Shown: positions 34,279 through 43,364 of the stretch, one piece after another
Layout of the letters: every line of letters begins with the position of its first letter
Numbering within the stretch: position 1 is the stretch's first letter
Source of the DNA: Achromobacter spanius
GTDB lineage: Bacteria; Pseudomonadota; Gammaproteobacteria; Burkholderiales; Burkholderiaceae_B
DNA length: 64,000 nt
Assembly: GCF_003994415.1 (NCBI RefSeq)
Contig: NZ_CP034689.1
Span: forward strand, 5,704,001-5,768,000
Direction: 5' to 3'
The notes under the pieces: model-generated
Told to the model about the DNA's origin: nothing
The model's database searches: none
Seen by the model: only the letters and a program-made list of their open reading frames with translations
Made by a program: the position numbers and the translations under genes

Positions 34279-36342
34279 ATGCTCGTTGGAACTTATAACC
34301 CTTCGCTCGTCCTCGTATCTCTAGGGGTCGCCATCCTGGCGTCATATACGGCGTTGGGCATGGCCAACCGCGTGCGGGCCTCGAACGGGCTGCCGGCCGC
34401 GCGTTACTGGCTGGCGGGCGGGGCGTTCGCCATGGGCGTGGGGATCTGGTCGATGCACTTTGTGGGCATGCTGGCCTTCAACCTGCCCATCCCGATGGGC
34501 TACGACCTGCCCTTGACGATACTGTCGCTGGCCATCGCGATCGGCTGCTCGGCCTTTGCGCTGTGGATCGTGTGCAAGGACGAACTGCCATGGCAGCGCC
34601 TGCTCAGCGGCGCGTTGCTGATGGGCGCCGGAATCGCCGCGATGCACTATCTGGGCATGGCCGCCATGCGCATGGCGCCCGGCATCATTTACGACGCAAG
34701 GTGGTTTGCGCTGTCCATCGTGATTGCGGTGGTCGCCTCGGGCGCCGCGCTGTGGATCACCTACCGTCTGCGCCACGACGGACCGCGCCTGGCCCTGTCG
34801 CGACCGCTGGCGTCGGTGGTCATGGGCATTGCCATTGTCGGCATGCATTACTCGGGCATGGAAGCCGCCGCCTTCCCCGCCGGCAGCATCTGCATGGCGG
34901 CCGACGGCGGGATTTCGGCAGGCTGGCTGGCCATCGCCGTGACCGCAGTCACCTTGAGCGTGCTGGCGATTGCGCTGGTGGTGGCGGTGCTGGACAACCG
35001 GCTCGAGGCGCGCACATCGGCGCTGGCCTCTTCCCTGGCCGAGGCCAATGAAGAATTGGTGCAACTGGCCCTGCACGACACGCTGACCAAGCTGCCCAAC
35101 CGCATCCTGCTTGAAGACCGCATGGAGCAGGCCATCGAAAGCGCCAGCCGACGCAAGGGCTATTTCGCCGTGCTGTTCTTCGATCTGGATGGCTTCAAGG
35201 CGGTCAACGACGCCTATGGCCACCACACGGGCGATGCCTTGCTGATCGACCTGGCCCAGCGCATCCGCCAGGCCCTGCGCACCCAGGACACGGTAGCGCG
35301 CCTGGGGGGTGACGAATTCATCGTACTGAGCGAAGTCATCGAACCCACCGACGCCGCCAACGTGGCAGACCGGCTGATCGAAGCCATTGCGCGCCCGGTC
35401 ATGGTCTATGGCCACGAAGTGCTGGTGACCTCAAGCGTGGGCATCGCCATCTACCCGAACGACGGCGAGGACACCCACACGCTGCTGACCAACGCCGACG
35501 CCGCCATGTACCACGCCAAGCGGCTGGGCGGCACCGGCTACAGCTTCTTCGAGCCGTCCATGAACGCGGACGCGCACGAGCAGATCGAGCTGCTTCACGA
35601 CCTGCGCCTGGCGCAGGAGCGCGGCCAGTTCGTGCTGCACTATCAGCCCAAATATGAAGCCCCATCGGGGCCGATCATCGGCGCCGAGGCGCTGCTGCGC
35701 TGGAACCACCCCACGCGCGGCCTGGTCGGGCCGGACCAGTTCATTCCCACCGCCGAAAAGACCGGCCTGATCCTGTCGATCGGCGAATGGGTGATCAACG
35801 AGGCGTGCCGACAGATGCGCGAATGGATCAACGCCGGCCAGGCGCACTGGACCATCGCCGTCAATATTTCGGCTCTGCAGTTCGCCCACGCCAGCCTGGT
35901 GGAGACGGTGCGCGTGGCGCTGGCGCGGCACGACGTGCCACCCTCTTGCCTGACGCTGGAAGTCACCGAGTCCACCGCCATGCGCGACGCCGAGGCCAGC
36001 CTGGCCGTGCTCAAGCGCCTGTCGGGCCTGGGCGTCACCATCTCGATCGACGATTTCGGCACGGGCTATTCCAGCCTGCTGTACCTGAAGCGCCTGCCGG
36101 CGACTGAATTGAAGATCGACCGCGGCTTTGTGAATCAGTTGGAAAACGACAATGAGGATGCGGCGATCGTGGCGGCCATCGTCGCCTTGGCGCAGCAGTT
36201 GAATTTGCGCATTGTTGCAGAGGGCGTGGAAACCGCTGCGCAACAGACGTTCTTGACGGGGCTGGGCTGTGATTCTCTGCAAGGTTTCCTGCTGGGCCGG
36301 CCGATGCCCGCGACTGAATTTCTGGAACACGCGACGAACTAA
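34279..36342 (+). CDS. MHYT-GGDEF-EAL cyclic-di-GMP enzyme
   Basis: A 687-residue membrane protein. Residues 1-245 form a seven-helix MHYT sensor with three repeats (WSMHFVGM, AAMHYLGM, GMHYSGM), thought to bind metal and sense a diatomic gas. The diguanylate cyclase domain has an intact GGDEF near 344-348 and an I-site RTQD exactly five residues before it. The EAL domain has EALLRW near 470, EVTEST, and IDDFGTGYSSL with all metal-binding acidic residues, so the protein may both make and break c-di-GMP. It sits between thyA and folA without an obvious link to them. Confidence 0.95.
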   Translation: MLVGTYNPSLVLVSLGVAILASYTALGMANRVRASNGLPAARYWLAGGAFAMGVGIWSMHFVGMLAFNLPIPMGYDLPLTILSLAIAIGCSAFALWIVCKDELPWQRLLSGALLMGAGIAAMHYLGMAAMRMAPGIIYDARWFALSIVIAVVASGAALWITYRLRHDGPRLALSRPLASVVMGIAIVGMHYSGMEAAAFPAGSICMAADGGISAGWLAIAVTAVTLSVLAIALVVAVLDNRLEARTSALASSLAEANEELVQLALHDTLTKLPNRILLEDRMEQAIESASRRKGYFAVLFFDLDGFKAVNDAYGHHTGDALLIDLAQRIRQALRTQDTVARLGGDEFIVLSEVIEPTDAANVADRLIEAIARPVMVYGHEVLVTSSVGIAIYPNDGEDTHTLLTNADAAMYHAKRLGGTGYSFFEPSMNADAHEQIELLHDLRLAQERGQFVLHYQPKYEAPSGPIIGAEALLRWNHPTRGLVGPDQFIPTAEKTGLILSIGEWVINEACRQMREWINAGQAHWTIAVNISALQFAHASLVETVRVALARHDVPPSCLTLEVTESTAMRDAEASLAVLKRLSGLGVTISIDDFGTGYSSLLYLKRLPATELKIDRGFVNQLENDNEDAAIVAAIVALAQQLNLRIVAEGVETAAQQTFLTGLGCDSLQGFLLGRPMPATEFLEHATN

Positions 36343-36417
36343 GGGGGAGCGAATTTGCTACGCTTACGCCGTCGCGCGGGCCGACCCCCGGCCCCGCCCC
36401 AACCGTAGCCAACCCGC

Positions 36418-36900
36418 ATGCCCGCCAGCCTTACCCTGATCGTCGCCTACTCCACCAATCGCGTCATCGGACGCGACAACGCCCTGCCCTGGAAGCTGCC
36501 GGGCGATCTGGCGCATTTCAAACGCAGCACGCTGGGCCATCCCATCATCATGGGCCGTAAGACCTGGGATTCCCTGGGGCGCCCGCTGCCGGGCCGCAGC
36601 AATATCGTCATCAGCCGCAATCCAGACTTCAGCGCAGCCGGGGCCACCGTGGTGCCGACGCTGGAGGCCGCCATCGCCGCTTGCGGCGACGTGCAGGAAG
36701 CCTTCGTGATCGGCGGCGCGCAGATCTACGCGCAGGCACTGCCGATGGCGCAACGGGTATTGGCAACGGAAGTGCACGCCGACGTTGAAGGCGACGCGTT
36801 CTTTCCGTTGTTGCCGTCGTTTCAGTGGAAGGAAACGGGACGTGAAGCGCAGCCGGCGGAAAACGGCTATGGCTATGATTTTGTGGTTTATGAGCGGTAA
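36418..36900 (+). CDS. folA: Dihydrofolate reductase
   Basis: A 160-residue DHFR. The active site is visible in IGRDNALPWKLPGDLAHFK (Met20-loop region and catalytic Asp), followed by IIMGRKTWDSLGRPLPGR for NADPH and folate binding and FVIGGAQIYAQAL. It reduces dihydrofolate made by ThyA back to tetrahydrofolate. It is one of the two genes convergent on the third repeat doublet. Confidence 0.96.
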   Translation: MPASLTLIVAYSTNRVIGRDNALPWKLPGDLAHFKRSTLGHPIIMGRKTWDSLGRPLPGRSNIVISRNPDFSAAGATVVPTLEAAIAACGDVQEAFVIGGAQIYAQALPMAQRVLATEVHADVEGDAFFPLLPSFQWKETGREAQPAENGYGYDFVVYER

Positions 36901-36918
36901 GGGGTGTGGGGGGAAGTC

Positions 36919-37071
36919 GATGGGTTTCGCGCGATAGGCACGGGCATTCTTCTTGAATCCGTGCCGCGCTTCACCCATCCTACCGATTGAGTCCGGTGGC
37001 TGTGCGTAGGATGGGTGCAGCGCGGCACAAGCGTCAGAAGAACGCCTTGGCCAATCGCGCGAAACCCATCA
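36919..37071. repeat. Inverted repeat doublet 3, opposite arrangement
   Basis: The same unit as at 2640 and 6658, but in the reverse order: a minus unit at 36919-36983 and then a plus unit at 37006-37071, so the GTAGGATGGGT ends face inward. Both share GCGCGGCAC and an AGAAG core. It occupies the gap between convergent folA and the MocR regulator. Confidence 0.82.
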
Positions 37072-37116
37072 TGTAGCCTTCCTCGAACCCCATCGCGTCG
37101 CCTTCCGCCGCACCCA

Positions 37117-38535
37117 TCACGCCGCCCCCGCATTCCGCATGAACCGCCACAACGCTGGCGCCTCGGAATACGCCACGTTGAAGCGCACCCAGGGCGTATC
37201 GGCCTCGTCCACATCGAAATACGATCCTGGCGCCAGCCAGATGCCGTCCTTCAAGGCCAGCTCCGCCAGGCCATTGGCGCCGCGCTCGCGCCATAGCCCC
37301 GCCACCTTCGCCCACAGGAACAAGCCGCCTTGCGGCCGGCCATGGATCTCGAAACCGTGTTGCCGCATCTGCTCGGCCACCACCCCATGCGCCTCGGCCA
37401 GCCGTTCGCGGGTGCGGGCGATGTGCGCGCGATAACGGCCTTCACGAATTACCTGGTGCACGATGCGTTCCATGATCTCCGGTGACGTCAGCCCCACCGC
37501 CATCTTGGTGCGCGCAATATCCCGAACCAGGTCACGGTGCGCCACCACATACCCCACGCGCACCGACGGGCTGATCACTTTGGAATACCCGCCCAGGTAG
37601 ACCACCCGCCGCGCGCCGTCCAGCGCCGCCAGCATCGGCGTCACGCCCGGCGCCAATTCGCGCGAGATATCGTCTTCAATCACCCACAAGCCATGCCGCT
37701 CGGCCGCTTGCAGGATGCGGAACGCATTGGCCATGCCGATGCTGGCGCCCGACGGATTCTGCAACACCGTATTGATGAACAGCGCGCGCGGCCGATGCAG
37801 CGCCGCCACGCGCTCCAGCGCTTCGCAGTTCAGCCCGTCCACCGTGCGCGGCACCGACACCACGCGCAGCCCCGCCAGCCGCAGCAGTTGCAACAGGTTG
37901 GCGTAGGCGGGCTGCTCGACCACCACCGTGTCGCCTGGCCGCAGCAAGGTGCGGATCACCATGTCCAGGCCGTGCGTTACCCCTTGGGTCAGCAGCACCT
38001 GTGACGCTTCCACCTCCATCCCTTGCGCGCTGAGGCTGGCCGCGATGGTTTCGCGCAGCGGCGCATAACCGTAAGGGTGCCCGTAATTGGCGATACGCAT
38101 CGCCGGCACCCGGCCCATGTGGCGCAGGGCAACATGCAGCCCCTCTTCATTCAGCCATTCGCCGGGCAGCCAGCCACAGCCTGACTTGATGGGGATGGAG
38201 TGGTCGGCAAAGATGTCCGACAGCAGCCAGCCGGCGTTCAGGCGCGGCGGTTCCCATGACAGCGGTTCGCCCCGGCGGGCCGGCGCATCCGGCGACGCCA
38301 CCCGATAACCCGCGCCCGGCCGCGCGGCCAGCCAACCCAGCGACACCAGGCGGCTATAGGCGCTGGCCACCGTGAAGGTGCTGACGCCGTACTGGCGCGC
38401 GAACTCGCGCACCGAGGGTAGGGACATACCCGGACGCAGCGTCTGTTCCTCAATAGCCCGCAGAATGGCCGCGACCAATTGCTCCACCAGGGTCGGGGCC
38501 AGTCCGCGCGCGCGGTTGGGCTGAAAATCAATCAC
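37117..38535 (-). CDS. MocR-family regulator (GntR helix-turn-helix plus aminotransferase fold)
   Basis: A 472-residue protein. A winged helix (MSLPSVREFARQYGVSTFTV, residues about 38-57) is joined to a fold-type I aminotransferase domain. The PLP-binding region has YLGGYSKVISPSVRVGYV with the Schiff-base Lys. It is divergent from an omega-aminotransferase gene, and two palindromic operators lie in the 164-bp gap. MocR proteins typically sense PLP adducts of amino compounds, so control of beta-alanine or GABA use is likely. Confidence 0.9.
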   Translation of the reverse strand: MIDFQPNRARGLAPTLVEQLVAAILRAIEEQTLRPGMSLPSVREFARQYGVSTFTVASAYSRLVSLGWLAARPGAGYRVASPDAPARRGEPLSWEPPRLNAGWLLSDIFADHSIPIKSGCGWLPGEWLNEEGLHVALRHMGRVPAMRIANYGHPYGYAPLRETIAASLSAQGMEVEASQVLLTQGVTHGLDMVIRTLLRPGDTVVVEQPAYANLLQLLRLAGLRVVSVPRTVDGLNCEALERVAALHRPRALFINTVLQNPSGASIGMANAFRILQAAERHGLWVIEDDISRELAPGVTPMLAALDGARRVVYLGGYSKVISPSVRVGYVVAHRDLVRDIARTKMAVGLTSPEIMERIVHQVIREGRYRAHIARTRERLAEAHGVVAEQMRQHGFEIHGRPQGGLFLWAKVAGLWRERGANGLAELALKDGIWLAPGSYFDVDEADTPWVRFNVAYSEAPALWRFMRNAGAA

Positions 38536-38543
38536 GACGAAGA

Positions 38544-38580
38544 TAACTGTACAGTTGTGGCACCCGTAACTATACAGTTA
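38544..38580. promoter_or_regulatory. Two palindromic MocR operator sites
   Basis: TAACTGTACAGTTG (38544-38557) and TAACTATACAGTTA (38567-38580) are near-identical palindromes whose centres are 23 bp apart, about two helix turns. The first is 9 bp from the MocR start codon, and the second ends 20 bp before a possible -10 TATATT (38600-38605) for the aminotransferase gene. Confidence 0.65.
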
Positions 38581-38699
38581 GCGGTCTTTGCGCAGATCGT
38601 ATATTTTCATTCCCCCTGGGACGGACCAGAATCAACTGAATCCCGGCGGCAGCGCCTTTCCCCTTGCCGTGCCGCCGTTTCGTTCTCCCTGGAGCCGCC

Positions 38700-40025
38700 A
38701 TGAACGCCCCCGCCAATTTGCCCGACTTGTCCCATCTCTGGATGCCCTTCACTGCCAACAAGCAGTTCAAGGCCCACCCGCGCATGCTGGCAACGGCCAA
38801 AGGCATGTACTACACCTCGGCCGATGGCCGGCAAATCCTGGACGGCACCGCCGGCCTGTGGTGCGTCAACGCCGGCCACGGCCGCGAGGAAATCGTCGAG
38901 GCCATCTCCCGCCAGGCCGGCATCATGGACTACGCGCCGGGCTTCCAACTGGGCCACCCGCTGGCCTTCGAAGCCGCCACGGCAGTGGCCAGCCTGATGC
39001 CCCAAGGGCTGGACCGCGTCTTCTTCACGAACTCGGGCTCCGAATCCGTCGACACGTCCCTGAAAATTGCACTGGCTTATCACCGCGCGCGCGGCGAGGG
39101 TCAGCGCACCCGCCTGATCGGCCGTGAACGCGGCTATCACGGCGTGGGCTTCGGCGGCATTTCGGTCGGTGGCATCTCGACCAACCGCAAGACCTTCTCG
39201 GGCGCGTTGCTGCCCTCGGTTGACCACCTGCCGCACACCCACAACCTGGAACAGAACGCCTACTCCAAGGGCCAACCCGCCTGGGGCGCCAACCTGGCCG
39301 AAGAACTGGAACGCATCGTGGCGCTGCACGACGCGTCCACCATCGCCGCCGTGATCGTCGAACCCATGGCGGGCTCCACCGGCGTGCTGATTCCGCCCAA
39401 GGGCTATCTGGAAAAGCTGCGCGAAATTACCTCCAAGCACGGCATCCTGCTGATTTTTGACGAAGTCATCACCGGCTACGGCCGTCTGGGCGCCGCCACC
39501 GCATCCGAATTCTTCGGTGTCACGCCTGACATCATCGCCATGGCCAAGGGCGTCAGTAACGCCGCCGTGCCGGCCGGCGCGGTCGCGGTCAAGCGCGAAG
39601 TCCACGACGCCATCGTCAACGGCCCGGCGGGCGGCATTGAATTCTTCCACGGCTACACCTATTCGGCGCACCCGCTGGCCGCCGCCGCCATCCTGGCCAC
39701 CTTGGACATCTACCGCCGCGAAGACCTGTTCGGCCGCGCCCGCAAGTTGTCGGGCGCGTTCCAGGAAGCCGCGCACAGCCTGAAGGGCGCGCCGCACGTC
39801 ATCGACGTGCGCAACCTGGGCCTGGTTGCCGGCATTGAACTGTCGCCGCGCGCGGGCGCACCCGGCGCCCGCGCTGGCGAAGTCTTCCAGAAGTGCTTCG
39901 ACAGCGGCCTGATGGTGCGCTATACCGGCGATATCATCGCCGTATCGCCGCCGTTGATCATCGACGAAGCCCAGATCGGCCAGATCTTCGAACAGATCGG
40001 GAAGATCCTGAAAGAAGTCGCGTAA
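38700..40025 (+). CDS. Omega-amino acid:pyruvate aminotransferase
   Basis: A 441-residue class III aminotransferase with the substrate-recognition start LSHLWMPFTANKQFKAHPRM, LWCVNAGHGR, the PLP-binding FDEVITGYGRLG and Schiff-base Lys283 in MAKGVSN. The length and motifs fit beta-alanine--pyruvate transaminase, which makes malonate semialdehyde and alanine. The next gene encodes a semialdehyde dehydrogenase that would finish the route. The ATG at 38700 has GGAG upstream. Confidence 0.92.
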   Translation: MNAPANLPDLSHLWMPFTANKQFKAHPRMLATAKGMYYTSADGRQILDGTAGLWCVNAGHGREEIVEAISRQAGIMDYAPGFQLGHPLAFEAATAVASLMPQGLDRVFFTNSGSESVDTSLKIALAYHRARGEGQRTRLIGRERGYHGVGFGGISVGGISTNRKTFSGALLPSVDHLPHTHNLEQNAYSKGQPAWGANLAEELERIVALHDASTIAAVIVEPMAGSTGVLIPPKGYLEKLREITSKHGILLIFDEVITGYGRLGAATASEFFGVTPDIIAMAKGVSNAAVPAGAVAVKREVHDAIVNGPAGGIEFFHGYTYSAHPLAAAAILATLDIYRREDLFGRARKLSGAFQEAAHSLKGAPHVIDVRNLGLVAGIELSPRAGAPGARAGEVFQKCFDSGLMVRYTGDIIAVSPPLIIDEAQIGQIFEQIGKILKEVA

Positions 40026-40070
40026 CACCGATGATGACGCTGCCCTTGCGGTCGCGCCGCATCCACTAAC

Positions 40071-40111
40071 ACCTCTTGCGGGCGGCCCTGTGCCGCCCGC
40101 AAGAGGTTTTT
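40071..40111 (+). terminator. Rho-independent terminator after the aminotransferase gene
   Basis: A perfect 16-bp stem (ACCTCTTGCGGGCGGC, loop CCTGT) followed by five T. It would largely separate the aminotransferase transcript from mmsA, which starts 30 bp later, or let only read-through reach it. Confidence 0.85.
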
Positions 40112-40140
40112 GAAGAATCCCGCCTAGAAGCCCCCGCACC

Positions 40141-41634
40141 ATGAAGAAGATTCCCCATTTCATCAACGGCCAGCATTTCGATGGCCGCAGCAGCCGCTAC
40201 GCCGACGGCTTCAATCCGGCCACGGGCGAAATCTGCTCGTCCATTCCGCTGGCGTCCAACGAAGACGTGGCGCTGGCCGTGGCTGCCGCCAAGGCCGCAT
40301 TCCCGGCCTGGTCGGAAACGCCCGCGCTCAAGCGCGCCCGCATCCTGTTCAACTTCAAGGCGCTGCTGGACCAGCACCAGGACGAACTGGCCGAGCTCAT
40401 CACCCGCGAACACGGCAAGGTGTTCTCGGATGCCAAGGGCGAAGTCATGCGCGGCATTGAAATCGTCGAATTCGCCTGCGGCATTCCGCAACTGCTCAAG
40501 GGCCAGTACTCCGACCAGATCGGCGGCGGCATCGACAACTGGAGCATGCGCCAGGCCCTGGGCGTGGTAGCCGGCATCACGCCGTTCAACTTCCCCATGA
40601 TGGTGCCGTGCTGGATGTTCCCCGTGGCCATCGCCTGCGGCAACACCTTCGTGCTCAAGCCTTCCGAACGCGATCCGTCGGCCTCGCTGCGCCTGGCCGA
40701 GCTGCTGACCGAAGCCGGCCTGCCCGCTGGCGTATTCAACGTGGTGCACGGCGACAAGCTGGCCGTGGATGCGCTCATCAATCACCCCGACGTCGAAGCC
40801 CTGTCGTTCGTGGGCTCGACGCCCATCGCCGAGTACATCTATTCCGAAGGCACCAAGCGCGGCAAGCGCGTGCAAGCCCTGGGCGGCGCCAAGAACCATT
40901 TGGTCGTCATGCCCGATGCCGATCTGGACCAGGTTACCGACGCCTTGATGGGCGCGGCCTACGGCTCGGCCGGCGAACGCTGCATGGCGATCTCGGTGGC
41001 CGTGGCGGTGGGTGACGTGGCCGACAAGGTCGTCGAACGCCTGACTCCCCGCGTGAAGGCGCTGATCGTCAAGGACGGCATGAACGCCGACGCCGAGATG
41101 GGTCCGCTGGTGACCGCGCAGCATCGCAACAAGGTCATGGGCTACATCGAAGACGGCATCGCGGCGGGCGCGGACCTGGTCGTCGACGGCCGGGGCCTGA
41201 CCGTGCCCGGCAACGAAAAGGGCTATTTCCTGGGCGGCACGCTGTTCGACAACGTCAAGCCCGCCATGAACATCTATCGCGAAGAAATCTTCGGGCCGGT
41301 GCTGTGCATCGTGCGCGTGCCCGACTTCGCCAGCGCGGTTGAACTGATCAACGCACACGAGTTCGGCAACGGCGTGGCGTGCTTCACGTCGGATGGCGGC
41401 GTGGCGCGTGCATTCGCGCGCCAGATCAAGGTGGGCATGGTGGGCATCAACGTGCCGATTCCCGTGCCCATGGCCTGGCATTCGTTCGGCGGCTGGAAGC
41501 GTTCGCTGTTTGGCGACCACCACGCCTACGGCGAAGAAGGCATCCGCTTCTACTCGCGCTACAAGAGCGTGATGCAGCGCTGGCCGGACAGCATTGCCAA
41601 GGGCGCCGAATTCACCATGCCCGTGGCGAAGTAA
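40141..41634 (+). CDS. mmsA: Methylmalonate-semialdehyde dehydrogenase (CoA-acylating)
   Basis: A 497-residue aldehyde dehydrogenase with catalytic Cys281 in GSAGERCMAIS. MmsA-type features are ITPFNFPMMVPCWMFP, and VPIPVPMAWHSFGGWK in place of the usual ALDH C-terminal motif. It turns malonate or methylmalonate semialdehyde into acetyl- or propionyl-CoA with NAD+ and CoA. Next to the omega-aminotransferase it completes beta-alanine degradation. It may also serve valine catabolism. Confidence 0.93.
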   Translation: MKKIPHFINGQHFDGRSSRYADGFNPATGEICSSIPLASNEDVALAVAAAKAAFPAWSETPALKRARILFNFKALLDQHQDELAELITREHGKVFSDAKGEVMRGIEIVEFACGIPQLLKGQYSDQIGGGIDNWSMRQALGVVAGITPFNFPMMVPCWMFPVAIACGNTFVLKPSERDPSASLRLAELLTEAGLPAGVFNVVHGDKLAVDALINHPDVEALSFVGSTPIAEYIYSEGTKRGKRVQALGGAKNHLVVMPDADLDQVTDALMGAAYGSAGERCMAISVAVAVGDVADKVVERLTPRVKALIVKDGMNADAEMGPLVTAQHRNKVMGYIEDGIAAGADLVVDGRGLTVPGNEKGYFLGGTLFDNVKPAMNIYREEIFGPVLCIVRVPDFASAVELINAHEFGNGVACFTSDGGVARAFARQIKVGMVGINVPIPVPMAWHSFGGWKRSLFGDHHAYGEEGIRFYSRYKSVMQRWPDSIAKGAEFTMPVAK

Positions 41635-41774
41635 GCCACGCGCGCGCCCTTACGTTTTTCATCGCACCGTATTCAAGAAGGATGCATTACCCGGCTTTTG
41701 CATAGGGCGCGGCTTCGGCCGCGCCCGGCCAGTACCACGACACAGCAACATCAAACAACACAAGGGGATGCCTG

Positions 41775-43283
41775 ATGCGCATCGGTATAGGCGGCTTTCA
41801 GCACGAAACCAATACGTTCGCGCCTTCGCGCGCGACGTGGGAAGATTTTGCCGAGAAAGGCGGCGGCTGGCCAAAACTGGTCAGCGGCCCCGCGATGTTC
41901 CAAGCCGTGGCAGGCGCCAACATTCCCGTGGCGGGCTTCATCGAAGCCATGAGCCAGCACACGCTGGTGCCCACCACCTGGGCCGCGGCCAGCCCGTCGG
42001 GCCCGGTCACCAAAGACGCTTTTGAACGCATCAGCGCGCTGATCCTGCAAGGCTTGTCCGACGCCTTGCCGCTGGACGGCGTGTACCTGGACCTTCATGG
42101 CGCCATGGTCACCGAACACCTGGACGACGGCGAAGGCGAACTGCTCAAGCGCGTGCGCGACCTGGTCGGCCCCGACGTGCCTGTTGTCGCCAGCCTGGAC
42201 CTGCACGCCAACGTCACGCGCGCCATGGTGCGCCACGCCGACGCGCTGGTCTGCTATCGCACTTATCCGCACATCGACATGGCCGAAACCGGGCAGCGCG
42301 CCGCCGCGCTACTGTCCTTGCGGCTGGCTGGCATGCCGCGTCCGTACGCATCCCTGCGCGCCCTGCCCTACCTGATCTCGCTGTGCTGGCAGTCCACCGA
42401 CATCGAACCCTCGCGCAGCCTGTACGCGCAAGTGGGCGAGATTGAATCGCGCGGCGCCACCAGCTTGTCGTTCGCCACGGGCTTCCCCGCCGCTGACTTT
42501 CCCGAATGCGCGCCCACCGTGTGGGCCTATGGCACGACGCAGGCCGAAGCCGATGCCGCCGCCGCTGAAATGGCGCGCGCCGTGCTGAACGCTGAACGCG
42601 ACTTCGGCGGCAAGCTCTACATGCCGGATGAAGCCGTGGAAGAAGCCATGCGGATCGCGCGCGACGCCAACAAGCCCGTTGTCATCGCCGACGCGCAAGA
42701 CAACCCCGGCGCGGGCGGCAGTTCCGACACCACGGGCATGCTGCGCGCCTTGATCCGCCATGATGCGCGCGACGCCGCCATCGGCCTGATCGTCGACCCC
42801 GCCGCCGCGCTCGCCGCACACCGCGCGGGCGTTGGAAACAAGGTACGGATTGCACTAGGTGGACACTCGGGTATTCCCGACGACGAGCCGCTGGACAGCG
42901 AATTCATCGTCGAGAAAACTTCAGATGGACGCTTCGATACGCACGGCGCGTTCTATCGCGGCTTCCACATGGACCTGGGCCCCAGCGCCTGCCTGCGCAT
43001 CGGCGGCGTACGCATCATCGTCGCGTCGAACAAGGTGCAGATGGCGGACCAGGAGATGTTCCGGTTCGCCGGCGTGGAACCCACGCGCGCCGCGATCCTT
43101 GTCGTGAAGAGCTCCGCGCATTTCCGCGCGGATTTCACGGCCATCGCGCAAACGATCCTGGTCTGCGCCGCCCCCGGCTCCATGCTGATGGATGCGGCAA
43201 AACAACCATGGACACGGTTGCGTCCCGGTATCAGAATGGCGCCTTGCGGACCGGTGTTTTCCGGCCGGACCGCAACCGCCTGA
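41775..43283 (+). CDS. M81-family metallopeptidase (MlrC-like)
   Basis: A 502-residue protein. The first half has the MlrC N-terminal pattern: GFQHETNTFAPSRATWEDF with the zinc-ligand His, VYLDLHGAMVTEH, and ASLDLHANVTRAMV. The C-terminal MlrC domain contains DNPGAGGSSDTTGMLRAL and ALGGHSG. Relatives of MlrC hydrolyse linear peptides such as opened microcystin; the real substrate in this operon is unknown. A second M81 gene lies at 50021, with a peptide-type transporter between. Confidence 0.9.
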   Translation: MRIGIGGFQHETNTFAPSRATWEDFAEKGGGWPKLVSGPAMFQAVAGANIPVAGFIEAMSQHTLVPTTWAAASPSGPVTKDAFERISALILQGLSDALPLDGVYLDLHGAMVTEHLDDGEGELLKRVRDLVGPDVPVVASLDLHANVTRAMVRHADALVCYRTYPHIDMAETGQRAAALLSLRLAGMPRPYASLRALPYLISLCWQSTDIEPSRSLYAQVGEIESRGATSLSFATGFPAADFPECAPTVWAYGTTQAEADAAAAEMARAVLNAERDFGGKLYMPDEAVEEAMRIARDANKPVVIADAQDNPGAGGSSDTTGMLRALIRHDARDAAIGLIVDPAAALAAHRAGVGNKVRIALGGHSGIPDDEPLDSEFIVEKTSDGRFDTHGAFYRGFHMDLGPSACLRIGGVRIIVASNKVQMADQEMFRFAGVEPTRAAILVVKSSAHFRADFTAIAQTILVCAAPGSMLMDAAKQPWTRLRPGIRMAPCGPVFSGRTATA

Positions 43284-43364
43284 CCCTCGCACGCCGCCAT
43301 CGAGCGGCGCGTTAACGACGTAGCGGCCGACCGTGCCGCTCACACCGCTTCAAGGGGAATCTCC

